NCBI GenBank assembly: GCA_965601825.1
Contig: OZ271839.1
Location: forward strand, 496,001-560,000
Source: HXMU1420-13 sp965601825
Lineage (GTDB): Bacteria; Bacteroidota; Rhodothermia; Balneolales; Balneolaceae
Direction of reading: 5' to 3'
Length of the DNA stretch: 64,000 nt
This document shows, piece after piece, positions 1 through 9,584 of this stretch (positions are counted from its first letter, which is position 1; every line of letters begins with the position of its first letter). Position numbers and translations under genes: made by a program. The notes under the pieces were generated by a model. The model was not told where the DNA came from, made no database searches, and saw only the letters and a program-made list of their open reading frames with translations.

Positions 1-689
1 ACTTTTATTGTTTGATGCCAAAACTCTTTTCCATCCCATCTAATGGTTTTTTCTTCCGAATAAAAGGCCGGTTTATTTGTCTCAATTACTTTGCGATCTG
101 ATTTTATATAGCGCTCTGCTCGTTCTTTTGAAATTCCAAGTTCTTCATCCGTTTTACCCAGAATTATATCATGATCTGGATGGAAATAATCTCTCGCAGC
201 TTTATTAACCATGAGATATTTTCCATCATAATCCTTCACAAAAATCATGCTTGGAACAGAGTTAAAGATTGCCTCAACTTGCTCTTTCAGTCGACGAATT
301 TCTTCAAAGTGCTGCTTCTGTTCCGTAATATCTCTTGTAATCCCATAAGTACCAACTAACTCACCATTTTCATCAAGAAGTGGGAATTTACTGGTTGAAT
401 TCCATTTAACTGTGCGATCTGCATCGTTGAATACTTCCCGCTCCTGAACATTAATTATGGGCTCTAAAGTAGCCATAATTAGCTGCTCATCTTCCATTGC
501 TTTCTGTGCATGCTCAATAGCAAAAAAATCAAAATCGGTCCTACCAATAGCCTCATCCGGACTATCAAGTCCGAATTTTTTTGCACAAGCAATGTTAATT
601 GCTATGAAGCGGCTTTCCAGATCTTTGAAGTATACACTCTCTGTAAAGTTATCCATCAGCCGCTCGAATAAGAGCGTTTTGGGGATCAT
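1..689 (-). CDS. PAS-domain sensor protein, N-terminal part (truncated by window edge)
   Basis: An open frame reads off the left edge of the window, so only the N-terminal ~229 residues are visible. It starts at ATG 689, a few codons after an in-frame TGA. Two PAS domains can be seen: the first begins with LMDNFTESVYFKDLESRF and ends at TYGITRDITEQK (about residues 8-125), the second begins with AIFNSVPSMIFVKDYDGKY (about 140 onward). PAS domains bind small ligands or cofactors and usually precede a histidine kinase, GGDEF or similar output, which here lies outside the window. No membrane segment is seen in the visible part, so it is probably a cytoplasmic sensor. The output domain cannot be told. 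Confidence 0.85.
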   Translation of the reverse strand, partial: MIPKTLLFERLMDNFTESVYFKDLESRFIAINIACAKKFGLDSPDEAIGRTDFDFFAIEHAQKAMEDEQLIMATLEPIINVQEREVFNDADRTVKWNSTSKFPLLDENGELVGTYGITRDITEQKQHFEEIRRLKEQVEAIFNSVPSMIFVKDYDGKYLMVNKAARDYFHPDHDIILGKTDEELGISKERAERYIKSDRKVIETNKPAFYSEEKTIRWDGKEFWHQTIK

Positions 690-751
690 CCTAAGGTATT
701 TTATTACTCAGGTTATCGGTAAATGTATACCTTTTCTATATAAATGTTCTC

Positions 752-1891
752 TTAGAAGTTAATCTCCGTGAAATAGATTGTATTTCCCCACATTAAATTC
801 AATCTACCTCCGTCTTCTGTCTCAGTTACCGTAATTGTAAAAACCTCGACAGACTCCGGATTAACTTCTCTCTGAAGTTCAACTCTACCCAGATCTAAGT
901 CTTCACTATAAGTTCGCCCATTCTGACCTGTTTGAGTATTTATCAATAAGGTGCCGCCATCTTCCTCAGGAATAGTAAACAAAGTGTATTCAGCTGCCGG
1001 TGCAGCAATTCCACCAATGGTTATATCTCCATCGAATCTGATATGTGTTGCTCGGTTTGCGCCTGTTCTCCAGCGCTCGCCATAAGGCACGATTCCACCA
1101 AATAAATCTCTGCCTCTTTTTGATGGTGACCCATATTCTAATCTGAAGTTGACACCTCGAACATCAAACTCATCCACAACTGCGCCTGATAATGCGCCAA
1201 AACCTCTTCCGCTTGCCTCATCAGCTGCAAATTTTTTAGCTGCAGCATCGATGTTTTCATCTGTAGATCGTTCAACAATCAATTTCCGTGTTGTTTGCCA
1301 TGCATCTAGTGTTTCTAGTTCACCTGATGAATTAACAGTAACATCCATCACTCCTCTGAATGGATGGCGCACAGTTCGATTATTACCACCTAAATCAGCC
1401 AAAGTAAAATCCAATGTTCTTCTACCGGCCAGCATTGGTACTACTAAAGTATCCGACTCGTTTTCTGCTGCTTTTAGTAATGCTAGCTCAAATGGCCAGT
1501 GTGTGTACTCGATAAAAGGAAGAAACTCACCAGTATATTCAATGGTTGATACTCGAGTTCCGGATTCCAGATTAGTAGTAATAGTTAAACTATCACCATC
1601 TGGTCTAAACTCTCGAAATAATGAACCCTCACCATCAAACCCTGTTGCTGGGTTATAGCGATACTCCACTAGTGAAGCCAAACCGCCTGCTTCAGTCATT
1701 TCGCCTTTATATCGTGTAAGTACGGTTCGTGGTGACCTTACAATCACCTCCGCGATAAATCGGTCTTCTTCAAACTTGAAAGTTTCAACTGCAAGGGTAT
1801 CGTTTCCTAATTTGGTTACTAAACTTGGTTCTTCAATTTGTGATGTGCATGCATTGATAGTAAATAAAAGAGCTATTAATGATAATCTCAT
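752..1891 (-). CDS. DUF2911-domain lipoprotein
   Basis: 379 residues. The N-terminus (MRLSLIALLFTINAC) is a lipoprotein signal with the Cys at residue 15, so the protein is exported and lipid-anchored. The C-terminal third (about 240-379) has the DUF2911 signature, GSPSKRGRDLFGGIVPYGERW followed by RTGANRATHIRFDGD and a YTLFTIP strand; DUF2911 is a beta-sandwich domain of unknown function common in Bacteroidota. The first ~230 residues are beta-rich and not recognised. It stands alone, transcribed away from the SDR gene at 2057, with about 165 nt between the two starts. No function can be assigned beyond an envelope lipoprotein. Confidence 0.85.
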   Translation of the reverse strand: MRLSLIALLFTINACTSQIEEPSLVTKLGNDTLAVETFKFEEDRFIAEVIVRSPRTVLTRYKGEMTEAGGLASLVEYRYNPATGFDGEGSLFREFRPDGDSLTITTNLESGTRVSTIEYTGEFLPFIEYTHWPFELALLKAAENESDTLVVPMLAGRRTLDFTLADLGGNNRTVRHPFRGVMDVTVNSSGELETLDAWQTTRKLIVERSTDENIDAAAKKFAADEASGRGFGALSGAVVDEFDVRGVNFRLEYGSPSKRGRDLFGGIVPYGERWRTGANRATHIRFDGDITIGGIAAPAAEYTLFTIPEEDGGTLLINTQTGQNGRTYSEDLDLGRVELQREVNPESVEVFTITVTETEDGGRLNLMWGNTIYFTEINF

Positions 1892-2056
1892 TAGGCTGAT
1901 TTTTGTGATTCAAATTTCTTGTTTTCAGATTTTAGCTCTGAACTCTAAATGATAATTCAGTGGTATAAAAATATGCTTCAGTCTTTCGAATGAAAAGTCT
2001 TTTGAGTTTATGAAATGTAAATGATTAGCTTACTACTAAATAGTCAGTTTATAAGT

Positions 2057-2875
2057 ATGAGTTCATTCAAGAATAAAGTAGTTCTGGTAACAGGTGGCGC
2101 TAGCGGAATTGGTTTAATGATGGGATCGAAGGCACTTCGGCGAGGCGCAAAACATCTAATTATCTGGGATATTAACCAGGGTTTAATGGATGATGCTAGT
2201 GAAGTTTTAATAAAAGAAGGATATAGCGTCTCAACTCAACTGGTTGATGTTTCCAATGCAGATGATGTAAACGTTGCAACCAATCAATGTTTAAAAGAGC
2301 ACCATAAAGTTGATATACTTTTTAATAATGCCGGCATAATAGTGGGTAAACCATTTCATGAGCATACAGCAGAAGATATGGAAAGAACAGTAGGTGTGAA
2401 CCAATTAGCACTCATGTATGTCACTAATTCATTTTTACCAGGAATGATGAAAGATAATGCCGGTCATATTGTAGCAATAACTTCCTCAGCTGGATTAACA
2501 CCCAATCCTGGAATGGTTGTTTACGTTTCTAGTAAGTGGGGAGCTGTAGGCTGGGTTGAATCTTTGAGATTAGAATTAAAAAGATCACACCCGGGGATCA
2601 AATTCCTGAATGTTATGCCAGGCTATATTAAGAGTAAAATGTTTGATGGCGTCACACCTCCTAGAATGATGCCATTACTAGATCCTGAAAAATTAACTGA
2701 CAAAATCCTCGATTCAGTTGAACAAAATAAAACAACACTTAAAGCTCCTTCACTGGTAAAGATTACAACATTAGCAAGAGGACTATTACCGCAGAGTTGG
2801 TATGATTTTGTAGCTGCAAAAGTATTTAGAGTCTATACATCCATGGATACATTTAAAGGACATGGTAATGGCTGA
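2057..2875 (+). CDS. Short-chain dehydrogenase/reductase (SDR)
   Basis: 272 residues from ATG 2057; an upstream ATG at 2021 would add 12 residues that the family does not have. The classical SDR features are all present: NAD(P)-binding TGGASGIG (residues 12-19), NNAG (90-93), catalytic Ser143, Tyr156 and Lys160 (YVSSK). It is a soluble NAD(P)-dependent oxidoreductase whose substrate cannot be read from sequence. Its stop lies inside the next gene (14-nt overlap), so it is the first gene of a three-gene operon with an aldehyde dehydrogenase and a YhdH-type reductase. The set suggests handling of alcohols, aldehydes and enones, perhaps from lipids; this is inference. Confidence 0.93.
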   Translation: MSSFKNKVVLVTGGASGIGLMMGSKALRRGAKHLIIWDINQGLMDDASEVLIKEGYSVSTQLVDVSNADDVNVATNQCLKEHHKVDILFNNAGIIVGKPFHEHTAEDMERTVGVNQLALMYVTNSFLPGMMKDNAGHIVAITSSAGLTPNPGMVVYVSSKWGAVGWVESLRLELKRSHPGIKFLNVMPGYIKSKMFDGVTPPRMMPLLDPEKLTDKILDSVEQNKTTLKAPSLVKITTLARGLLPQSWYDFVAAKVFRVYTSMDTFKGHGNG

Positions 2876-4238
2876 TTTTTCTAAAATATTACAGAAACAG
2901 AAGGATTACTTTCGTTCAGGTGGTACCAAAGCTATTCATTTCAGAATTGAACAGTTAAAAACGTTAAGAAGGCTCCTTAAAGAAAATGAAGACGAAATAA
3001 TTGAAGCCGTATATAAAGATTTTCGCAAATCACCATTTGAAACCTACGGAACCGAAATTGGACTTATTCTAAATGAAATAAACTTCGCTCTTAAGAATAT
3101 CTATAAATGGGTAAAACCTAAGTCTGTACCTACCGCACTGGTAAATTTTCCATCAAAGAATTATATCCTTAAAGAGCCTTATGGTTCCGTTTTGATTATT
3201 TCACCATGGAATTACCCTGTTCAACTTTGTTTGCTTCCTTTGGTTGGTGCTTTAACAGCCGGAAATACAGCGATAATTAAACCATCAGAATTAACTCCAC
3301 ACACCTCTGCAGTAATAGATAAATTGATTCGGCAATATTTTAAGCCAGAAGTCGTGACTACTATCCTAGGCGGAGTTGAAGAAAGCCAGGCACTATTAAA
3401 ATTAGATTTCAATTACATCTTTTTCACTGGTAGTACGAAAGTAGGTAAGTTGATAATGGAGTCAGCTTCCAAGCGCTTGATTCCTGTTACATTGGAACTT
3501 GGTGGAAAGTCTCCATGTATAGTCGACGAAACTGCGAATCTTGAAGTATCAGCAAAGAGAATTGTTTGGGGTAAATTTGTTAACGCTGGACAAACTTGTG
3601 TAGCGCCGGACTATTTGTTAGTTCAAGAATCAATAAAAGAAGAACTACTGATTGAACTTAAAAAAGCTGTTATATCCTTATATGGTGATAATCCTTCTGA
3701 ATCAGAAGATTATCCTCGAATTATCAACGATGACCACTTTAATCGACTTGTTAGTTTGCTTGATAAGGGTGAAGTCCAAGTTGGCGGTGATTCAGATCCT
3801 AAATCAAAATACTTAGCGCCGACTATTATAAGTGATATCACCTGGAGTGATCCAATTATGGAAGATGAGATATTTGGACCTATTCTTCCTGTTTTAACTT
3901 TTAAAAACATTGATGATGCAGTAGAACAAGCTCTTAAAACACCAAGACCTCTAGCTCTTTATATTTTTACTAATTCCGCAGATACTGAGCGGAAAATTTT
4001 GGAGCAAGTACCTTTTGGCGGTGGGGCAATCAATGATACCATTGCTCAATTTGGTAACCACCATTTAAGTTTTGGTGGTGTTGGTGCCAGTGGATTTGGA
4101 TCCTATCATGGGAAAGCAAGCTTTGATTCATTCTCCCATCAGAAAAGCATTATGAAAAAGAATTTCTTACTAGATATTCCTATTCGTTATGCACCTTATA
4201 ATGGAAAGATCAAATGGTTAAAAACCATATTTAGATGA
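2862..4238 (+). CDS. Aldehyde dehydrogenase, class-3-like
   Basis: 458 residues, NAD(P)-dependent oxidation of aldehydes to carboxylic acids. The general base Glu212 lies in LELGGKSP and the nucleophile Cys246 in NAGQTCVAPDY. The ISPWNYP motif near residue 110 and the overall length match the short class-3 (fatty-aldehyde, YwdH/ALDH3-like) branch rather than the ~480-500 residue betaine-aldehyde type. It overlaps the SDR gene by 14 nt and the next gene by 4 nt (ATGA), indicating translational coupling. A second in-frame ATG at 2868 (MADFSK) is an equally plausible start. Likely role is detoxification or use of medium or long-chain aldehydes. Confidence 0.93.
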   Translation: MVMADFSKILQKQKDYFRSGGTKAIHFRIEQLKTLRRLLKENEDEIIEAVYKDFRKSPFETYGTEIGLILNEINFALKNIYKWVKPKSVPTALVNFPSKNYILKEPYGSVLIISPWNYPVQLCLLPLVGALTAGNTAIIKPSELTPHTSAVIDKLIRQYFKPEVVTTILGGVEESQALLKLDFNYIFFTGSTKVGKLIMESASKRLIPVTLELGGKSPCIVDETANLEVSAKRIVWGKFVNAGQTCVAPDYLLVQESIKEELLIELKKAVISLYGDNPSESEDYPRIINDDHFNRLVSLLDKGEVQVGGDSDPKSKYLAPTIISDITWSDPIMEDEIFGPILPVLTFKNIDDAVEQALKTPRPLALYIFTNSADTERKILEQVPFGGGAINDTIAQFGNHHLSFGGVGASGFGSYHGKASFDSFSHQKSIMKKNFLLDIPIRYAPYNGKIKWLKTIFR

Positions 4239-5221
4239 GTACTGATACTTTTAAAGCATTTTATGTGGATGAGGCATATCAAGGATCCATTAAAGATGTA
4301 CCCTTATCATATCTTCCGAATAATGAGGTGTTGATAGAAGTTCATTATTCATCACTTAATTACAAAGATGCACTTTCGTCTAGAGGTTTAAGCGGGGTAA
4401 CAAAAACATATCCACATATTCCGGGAATTGATGCTGTTGGAAAAGTTATCAAGGATGCTTCTAAAACATTCGAAGTTGATGAGTGGGTAATTGTAACCGG
4501 AAATGATTTAGGTACTAATACTTATGGTGGTTTTGGAAGTAAAATCCGAGTTCCAAAAGAATGGGTTATTAAAAAACCTGATTTACTTTCTCCCGTTCAA
4601 ACCATGATGATTGGTACCGCAGGATTTACTGCACTATATGGTATACATCGATTACAAGTAGAAAATCTAAATCCAGATACCGGCTCAATTCTAGTCACTG
4701 GTGCGACCGGTGGAGTAGGTTCGTTCGCTGTATTTGCTTTATCACAATTGGGGTATGAAGTTGTTGCAGCTACTCGAAAATTACATGAAAAGGATTTTTT
4801 ACTATCGTTGGGAGCAAAAGATGTCTTCCATTATGACGAAATAATCCCTGAAAATAAGCGACCGCTCCAAGCAAGAAAATGGGCCGGTGCGATTGAAACT
4901 GTCGGTGGTTACATACTTGATTCAGTTCTTACCCAAGTTTCCCCAAAAGGAGCCGTAGCCTGTTGTGGTAATGTTCTTGGTATAGAATTGAATACAAATA
5001 TCTTACCCTTTATACTGAGAGGTATCTCCTTATTAGGCATCGACTCTGCTTTTTGTATAAGGTCTATAAGAGAAAAAATATGGGAGCAAGCCGCATCATT
5101 GAATCTTGCTGACTTACCTGAGAATTACTTCAGGGTTGTTAGTTTAGATGATCTTGATAGCGAAATTGAAAGTATTTTAAAAGGGGAGCAAAAGGGCAGA
5201 GTTGTTATAAAGCATGCATAA
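4235..5221 (+). CDS. YhdH/YhfP-family quinone oxidoreductase (MDR superfamily)
   Basis: 328 residues, zinc-independent medium-chain dehydrogenase of the YhdH/AcuI type. Characteristic pieces are SSLNYKDALSSRG near residue 40, the HIPGIDAVG segment, and the nucleotide-binding VTGATGGVGSFAV near residue 153. Relatives reduce activated C=C bonds such as acryloyl-CoA or enones with NADPH. It overlaps the aldehyde dehydrogenase by 4 nt (ATGA) and ends the operon. A hairpin at 5225-5249 starts four bases after its stop codon. Substrate unknown. Confidence 0.9.
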   Translation: MSTDTFKAFYVDEAYQGSIKDVPLSYLPNNEVLIEVHYSSLNYKDALSSRGLSGVTKTYPHIPGIDAVGKVIKDASKTFEVDEWVIVTGNDLGTNTYGGFGSKIRVPKEWVIKKPDLLSPVQTMMIGTAGFTALYGIHRLQVENLNPDTGSILVTGATGGVGSFAVFALSQLGYEVVAATRKLHEKDFLLSLGAKDVFHYDEIIPENKRPLQARKWAGAIETVGGYILDSVLTQVSPKGAVACCGNVLGIELNTNILPFILRGISLLGIDSAFCIRSIREKIWEQAASLNLADLPENYFRVVSLDDLDSEIESILKGEQKGRVVIKHA

Positions 5222-5249
5222 AAAAAGGAGTAGGCTGGGCCCACTCCTT
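5221..5249 (-). terminator. Rho-independent terminator of the response-regulator gene
   Basis: A perfect 7-bp stem, AAGGAGT (5225-5231) with ACTCCTT (5243-5249), has on the minus strand a run of Ts directly after it (the six As at 5221-5226). It therefore terminates the minus-strand gene ending at 5325. It lies right after the plus-strand operon stop, so it may also serve that operon, although no T run follows on that strand. Confidence 0.7.
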
Positions 5250-5324
5250 AAGCTGAATATATGATATAGCGGTCAAACTATAACATATTAGGGTTATGGT
5301 ATCAATAATATCTACTACTAAAAT

Positions 5325-5726
5325 TTATGCTGCATGAACAGCTGCTTTTCTTCGAATCATTGCTTTATCAAGCGATCGCTTTAAACCAGCTGCTGTAATT
5401 GGTTTCAATAAGTAATCGACAACGCCCAAGCTCTTGGCCTTCTCAATCATTTTAACATCTTGTTCTCCTGAAAGGAATATCACCGGAACATCCGATCCTT
5501 CCTTTTTTAATTGTTCTACAATATCAATACCTGTTAATTCTCCCTGTAAATTGATATCCACAATCAGTAACTCCGGATTAATCTCTCTAAATAGTCTAAG
5601 TGCGTGCTGTCCCTCGCTTGCCTTTGCTACAACTTTGTAGCCAAGATTGTTTACCAATCTCTCTTCAACCATCAATAAGAGTAAATCATCCTCAACAATC
5701 ATGACTTGTTGCGACGATAAATTCAT
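5325..5726 (-). CDS. Single-domain response regulator (CheY-like)
   Basis: 133 residues from ATG 5726 (an ATG at 5741 would add five residues). It is a stand-alone receiver domain: acidic pocket VEDD (11-14), phospho-acceptor Asp57 in LLIVDIN, Ser86 in FLSGEQD, and the conserved Lys108 in LLKPI. A short basic tail follows, with no output domain. Such proteins pass signals by protein contact, often to or from hybrid kinases. No kinase is adjacent; the PAS/HisKA_2 kinase at 15567-17858 lacks a receiver and is a possible but unproved partner. Confidence 0.92.
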   Translation of the reverse strand: MNLSSQQVMIVEDDLLLLMVEERLVNNLGYKVVAKASEGQHALRLFREINPELLIVDINLQGELTGIDIVEQLKKEGSDVPVIFLSGEQDVKMIEKAKSLGVVDYLLKPITAAGLKRSLDKAMIRRKAAVHAA

Positions 5727-5814
5727 GGGGTACTCTCTCATTTCATTTATTAAAAATATCTAACACAAATATATTAGAAGTTTTTAATATTTCAAAGCGC
5801 TTTATGTAAAAAAT

Positions 5815-8703
5815 TTAGAATGAGATGCTTAGTGTAACATTCGGGGTGATGCCAAGTAGTTGTCTTTGTTCGGAATAGATATCTACAATTTCGTCTTCAT
5901 CGTCAACTCCATCCTGATCTACAAAGAAGTTTCGATTCAGAATATTGGTCCGGTTATATACATTTTGAATAGAAACACCCAGCTTTCCGGTCCAACTTTT
6001 CCTCTTTCCTGCAAAGTAATACCAAGCAGAAATATCCATTCTGTGATAGTCAGGTAACCGTCTACTATTTATCTCACCATAACTTATTTCATAGAATACT
6101 TCAGCCTCAAGATCGCCATCGTTATCATCAACAGCCTCAACCCGAATTGCCTCCTGAGACGAAATAGGAGTATATGGAAGTCCGGATTTATATTGCCAGC
6201 CAATAGAAAACTCAAACCGTGAGGTGGAATAACTAGTATTAATGGCAAGTTTGTGAGGTTGATCTAGCTGTGAAACAAATCTGCTATCACTTAAATCAGC
6301 AAAATCACTTCTTGAATGACTGTAAGAATAGGATACCCAGTTTCTTAATCGTTTAAATCTCTTTCGTAGCAATACATCAACACCTTGAATAATTTCATTC
6401 CCCGTTTCAAACTCGTCAATCGTTGATCCAGCATTCGTATATCCAAGAGTCGTTAGTCCTGTTAAGTTTTTTAGATATCCTTCCACGTCAAACAGCCACC
6501 CTTTGTACTGAAATACAAACCCAGCCATAACCTGCTCATTTCGGATTAGAGGAATGCTTTCTCTATCCGCTATAAACCAAATTTCTTCTGTGGTATTGGA
6601 AATGCTGTTGTCTACATCTTGTAAGGTACGAATTGATTGATGCTTTCTTGAAATAGATGTTTTTAGCAGCAATCGATTAAACTGATGGCGATAACTAAGC
6701 TGAGGATCTAAGGTTGTACTGTTTACAAAACTAAAGTGATTAAGTCGTAACCCTAATTCAAGATTGGACAACTCAAATGGACTGAACTGCAGTCCGGTAA
6801 AACCGGCATAGCTATTTCCTTTTTCATAAAAAGCTCTGAGCTCGTCAATCTCGAAAGCATTTTCTTCACGGAGGGAATAGCGAATTTCCATGAAGTTGAA
6901 TTGAGCTCCTAAAAGAAATGACCACTTGTTTAATTGAACTCTATTTAGCCATTTTATTTCTGTATTTATCAATGAATTATTCCAAGAACCCCTGTCTTGT
7001 AACGAATCTGGTGCCTGCTCAAATCGATCATCAAAAAAATCATCATCTTCATTAGGATCATCTAGCTCGTCTTCGTTTTCTTCCTGATCCTCAGCTTCTT
7101 CCTCTTCTTCCTCTTCTTCACATTCTTCCTCACTCTCTTCTTCACATTCATTTGATGAATTCATCTGTATCGGATTGAAGATTGTTGCTTTCTGTGAAGT
7201 ACCGGTATCAATTTCTCTTTGAAATAGATATTCGAAATCCAATTTATATCTGGAGTTTGAAATTGATACCTCACTCGTCCAGTTGGAAGTTAACTGAGAT
7301 CTCCAATTCAGATTTGCACCTGCGTGTTGAACATTATGATATTGAAAATCAGCCGTCCTGAAATCCTGATCGATTGAACTAAAATCTAGCGTATTTCGTC
7401 CCTGAAAATAACTGGCTGTAATTTGGTTTCTTTCATTCAAATTCAGATTAATTTTAGAATTCAAATCCCAAAACATCAGAACATTTTCAATAGAGAATTC
7501 TTCCTCTCTTGCAAAACTTTGACTCTCACCTAACCGGCTTCCATCAAATAACTTTTCATTGTAAGAGATGAATGTTGGAGACTCATAATAATCATTTAAA
7601 GAGCGCCTTCCTGCCACATATAAAGACAACTTATTCTTTACGATTGGAATAGATAACGCACCAGAAAAATGTGTCATATTCATATCCATATTCCCGGAGA
7701 CTGCTTCTGCCGGTCGCAGTTCTGAATTCATCGAAATTAAACCTGAAGCACTCCCTCCATATCGTACAGGGACTGAATTACGATAAATACTGATATCATC
7801 GATAGAGCTGGGAATGAAAGATGAAATCAATCCGAAATAGTGAGCTGAATGATAGACCGGAATATTATCCCAATAAATAGAAACCTGGTCGCTGGTTCCA
7901 CCTCGAATATTCAAATCTGATGCGGTCTCTGTCGAAGATGAAATTCCCGGAATTTGCTGAAGTGAATACAAGGCATCGGGCTCTGAAAGCCCTGGTAGCA
8001 CGTTCAATTCGTCAGGATTCAAATCAATACTATTATTTTGATAATCGAAGGTAATCCCGGAATTGAGATATTCAGTTACAACAAAACCATCCAACGACAA
8101 TACATCGGGTTCTAAAAAAATGGAGTCGGATTCGAAATAATACAAGTCCAATGCTGAAAATTGCCTGGTTTCATAACCGATGTAAGATATTTCAAGAATG
8201 CTTTCTGATGGTTCCCTAACAAAGAATTTGAACCTGCCATTGTCATTTGATTGAGTGCCTCGCAAGGAATTTTGCACCTGTATCGCACTATATGGTAATG
8301 GTTCCTTATCTAGAGCATCAACAATCACAAACTCCAATTGAACTCCAACATCTTCAATGGGAACAATTGCAATAAAGTTGCCATCTATAAACTCGAATCC
8401 TAATCCAAACTGTTTCAGAAGGCGATTTAAAACCTCATCAATATTTTCATCAACAACTTTAAAATCGATTTCTTCCCGGTTAAGAACTTCACTTGGATAG
8501 GAGAATCGCAATCCTAATTCAACAGAAAGCTGGTCTAATATTTGAGCGGGCGTTTTTGCTTGGATATCTAAAGAAACTTTTTGGGCGTAAAGCTCTACTG
8601 AGCTAAAAAGTAGAAATGCCCCAAAAAGAAAAATCCCCTTTAGAATCTTACTTGAAAAGTGTAAGCACTTTTGTTCGTTCATCATATTCAAACTGATATC
8701 CAA
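5815..8703 (-). CDS. TonB-dependent outer-membrane receptor with N-terminal STN domain
   Basis: 962 residues. Order of parts: signal peptide (about 20-42), STN domain (about 45-115, AKTPAQILDQLSVELGLRFSY), a carboxypeptidase-regulatory-like beta domain (about 120-205), plug (about 215-330, with LPGLSEPDALYSLQQIPGI) and a 22-strand-type barrel ending in TLSISF, a typical outer-membrane C-terminus with terminal Phe. It imports a ligand using TonB energy. The STN domain implies signalling through the FecR-like protein encoded just upstream. An extreme acidic stretch, nearly all Glu/Asp with two Cys, lies at about residues 518-558, probably in an extracellular loop. The start overlaps the fecR-like gene by about 35-56 nt, depending on which of several Met codons is used. 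The ligand is unknown. Confidence 0.92.
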   Translation of the reverse strand: MDISLNMMNEQKCLHFSSKILKGIFLFGAFLLFSSVELYAQKVSLDIQAKTPAQILDQLSVELGLRFSYPSEVLNREEIDFKVVDENIDEVLNRLLKQFGLGFEFIDGNFIAIVPIEDVGVQLEFVIVDALDKEPLPYSAIQVQNSLRGTQSNDNGRFKFFVREPSESILEISYIGYETRQFSALDLYYFESDSIFLEPDVLSLDGFVVTEYLNSGITFDYQNNSIDLNPDELNVLPGLSEPDALYSLQQIPGISSSTETASDLNIRGGTSDQVSIYWDNIPVYHSAHYFGLISSFIPSSIDDISIYRNSVPVRYGGSASGLISMNSELRPAEAVSGNMDMNMTHFSGALSIPIVKNKLSLYVAGRRSLNDYYESPTFISYNEKLFDGSRLGESQSFAREEEFSIENVLMFWDLNSKINLNLNERNQITASYFQGRNTLDFSSIDQDFRTADFQYHNVQHAGANLNWRSQLTSNWTSEVSISNSRYKLDFEYLFQREIDTGTSQKATIFNPIQMNSSNECEEESEEECEEEEEEEEAEDQEENEDELDDPNEDDDFFDDRFEQAPDSLQDRGSWNNSLINTEIKWLNRVQLNKWSFLLGAQFNFMEIRYSLREENAFEIDELRAFYEKGNSYAGFTGLQFSPFELSNLELGLRLNHFSFVNSTTLDPQLSYRHQFNRLLLKTSISRKHQSIRTLQDVDNSISNTTEEIWFIADRESIPLIRNEQVMAGFVFQYKGWLFDVEGYLKNLTGLTTLGYTNAGSTIDEFETGNEIIQGVDVLLRKRFKRLRNWVSYSYSHSRSDFADLSDSRFVSQLDQPHKLAINTSYSTSRFEFSIGWQYKSGLPYTPISSQEAIRVEAVDDNDGDLEAEVFYEISYGEINSRRLPDYHRMDISAWYYFAGKRKSWTGKLGVSIQNVYNRTNILNRNFFVDQDGVDDEDEIVDIYSEQRQLLGITPNVTLSISF

Positions 8704-9583
8704 ATGGTTCCAATACTAAACGAATAGCCGTTTCAGCATTATTGGAAGGATAACTTCCAGTGAATAATTCATCGGATAATAATTCCGGATTCGTTAATTC
8801 TATTCCAAAAATTGCTTGTAGTTCCTGAACCACCATATTTAGCGGTAATTCTCGAATTTCGATGATGCCCGAAGTCCACCGGGGCGCCGGGCTTACTTCA
8901 AATAATCGTGACTCAATTCCTGTCTCGTTCGAATAACGAATTTGTTCACCAGGAGTTAATTCTTCAATCGTTTCTTCTACGGTAACTTCAATTCGACCTT
9001 CAAAACAACTTGCATCGAAAGAATCAGCGCGACTCTTAACATTAAACTCCGTACCCAATACTCTTACGGATCCATTTTGGGTTTCAACTGTAAAAGGAGA
9101 GCCGGAGGGAACTTTGAAAAAAGCTTCTCCTTCTAATTTCAAAGTTCGGGTTTCTAACCAGCTGCTTTCATCATAGCTGATCACAGAATTTGAATTCAAA
9201 ATTACTTCAGTTCCATCCGGTAATCGAAATGTTTCCACACTTCCGGCAATAGTTTGAATTTGAAGTATTGTATCCTGATTCAAACTGAAATAAATGACTG
9301 TACTAGCGGCCGCAATCAAAATTACAGCTGCAGCTGCCCATTTCTTAAAGCTCGAAATGGGAGAGATTTTCGCAGGCGCCTTAACTTGTCTCTTGGCTGT
9401 TTTTAGTGACTCAAACCCGGCATCAAGATCAAATTTTGGCAGAGCAAAGTCTGCAGATTGATCTCTAATCTGTGCAAACTCTTTGAATGCATCACTAGAT
9501 TCAAACACAGCTTTTTCTTCTTCACTGAGCTCATTAGCCAGCCATCTCGCTAAAAAAGTATCGTCTTTTTCCCAGGCTTCCAT
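8648..9583 (-). CDS. FecR-family anti-sigma factor
   Basis: 311 residues. A cytoplasmic N-terminal region (about 1-85, with FLARWLANELSEEEKAVF typical for FecR-like anti-sigma domains) is followed by one membrane helix (WAAAAVILIAAASTVIYFSL, about 87-107), then the periplasmic FecR domain (QTIAGSVETFRLPDGTEVIL) and a C-terminal STN-like/DUF4974 domain (about 240-311). It binds the sigma factor encoded 1 nt upstream and senses the STN domain of the receptor encoded downstream. The three genes form a classical surface-signalling module. Confidence 0.92.
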   Translation of the reverse strand: MEAWEKDDTFLARWLANELSEEEKAVFESSDAFKEFAQIRDQSADFALPKFDLDAGFESLKTAKRQVKAPAKISPISSFKKWAAAAVILIAAASTVIYFSLNQDTILQIQTIAGSVETFRLPDGTEVILNSNSVISYDESSWLETRTLKLEGEAFFKVPSGSPFTVETQNGSVRVLGTEFNVKSRADSFDASCFEGRIEVTVEETIEELTPGEQIRYSNETGIESRLFEVSPAPRWTSGIIEIRELPLNMVVQELQAIFGIELTNPELLSDELFTGSYPSNNAETAIRLVLEPFGYQFEYDERTKVLTLFK

Positions 9584-9584
9584 T

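Noticed and set aside
1149..1658. 169-codon plus-strand frame
   Set aside because: Antisense to the DUF2911 lipoprotein gene, no signal, low-complexity Ser-rich product typical of shadow frames.
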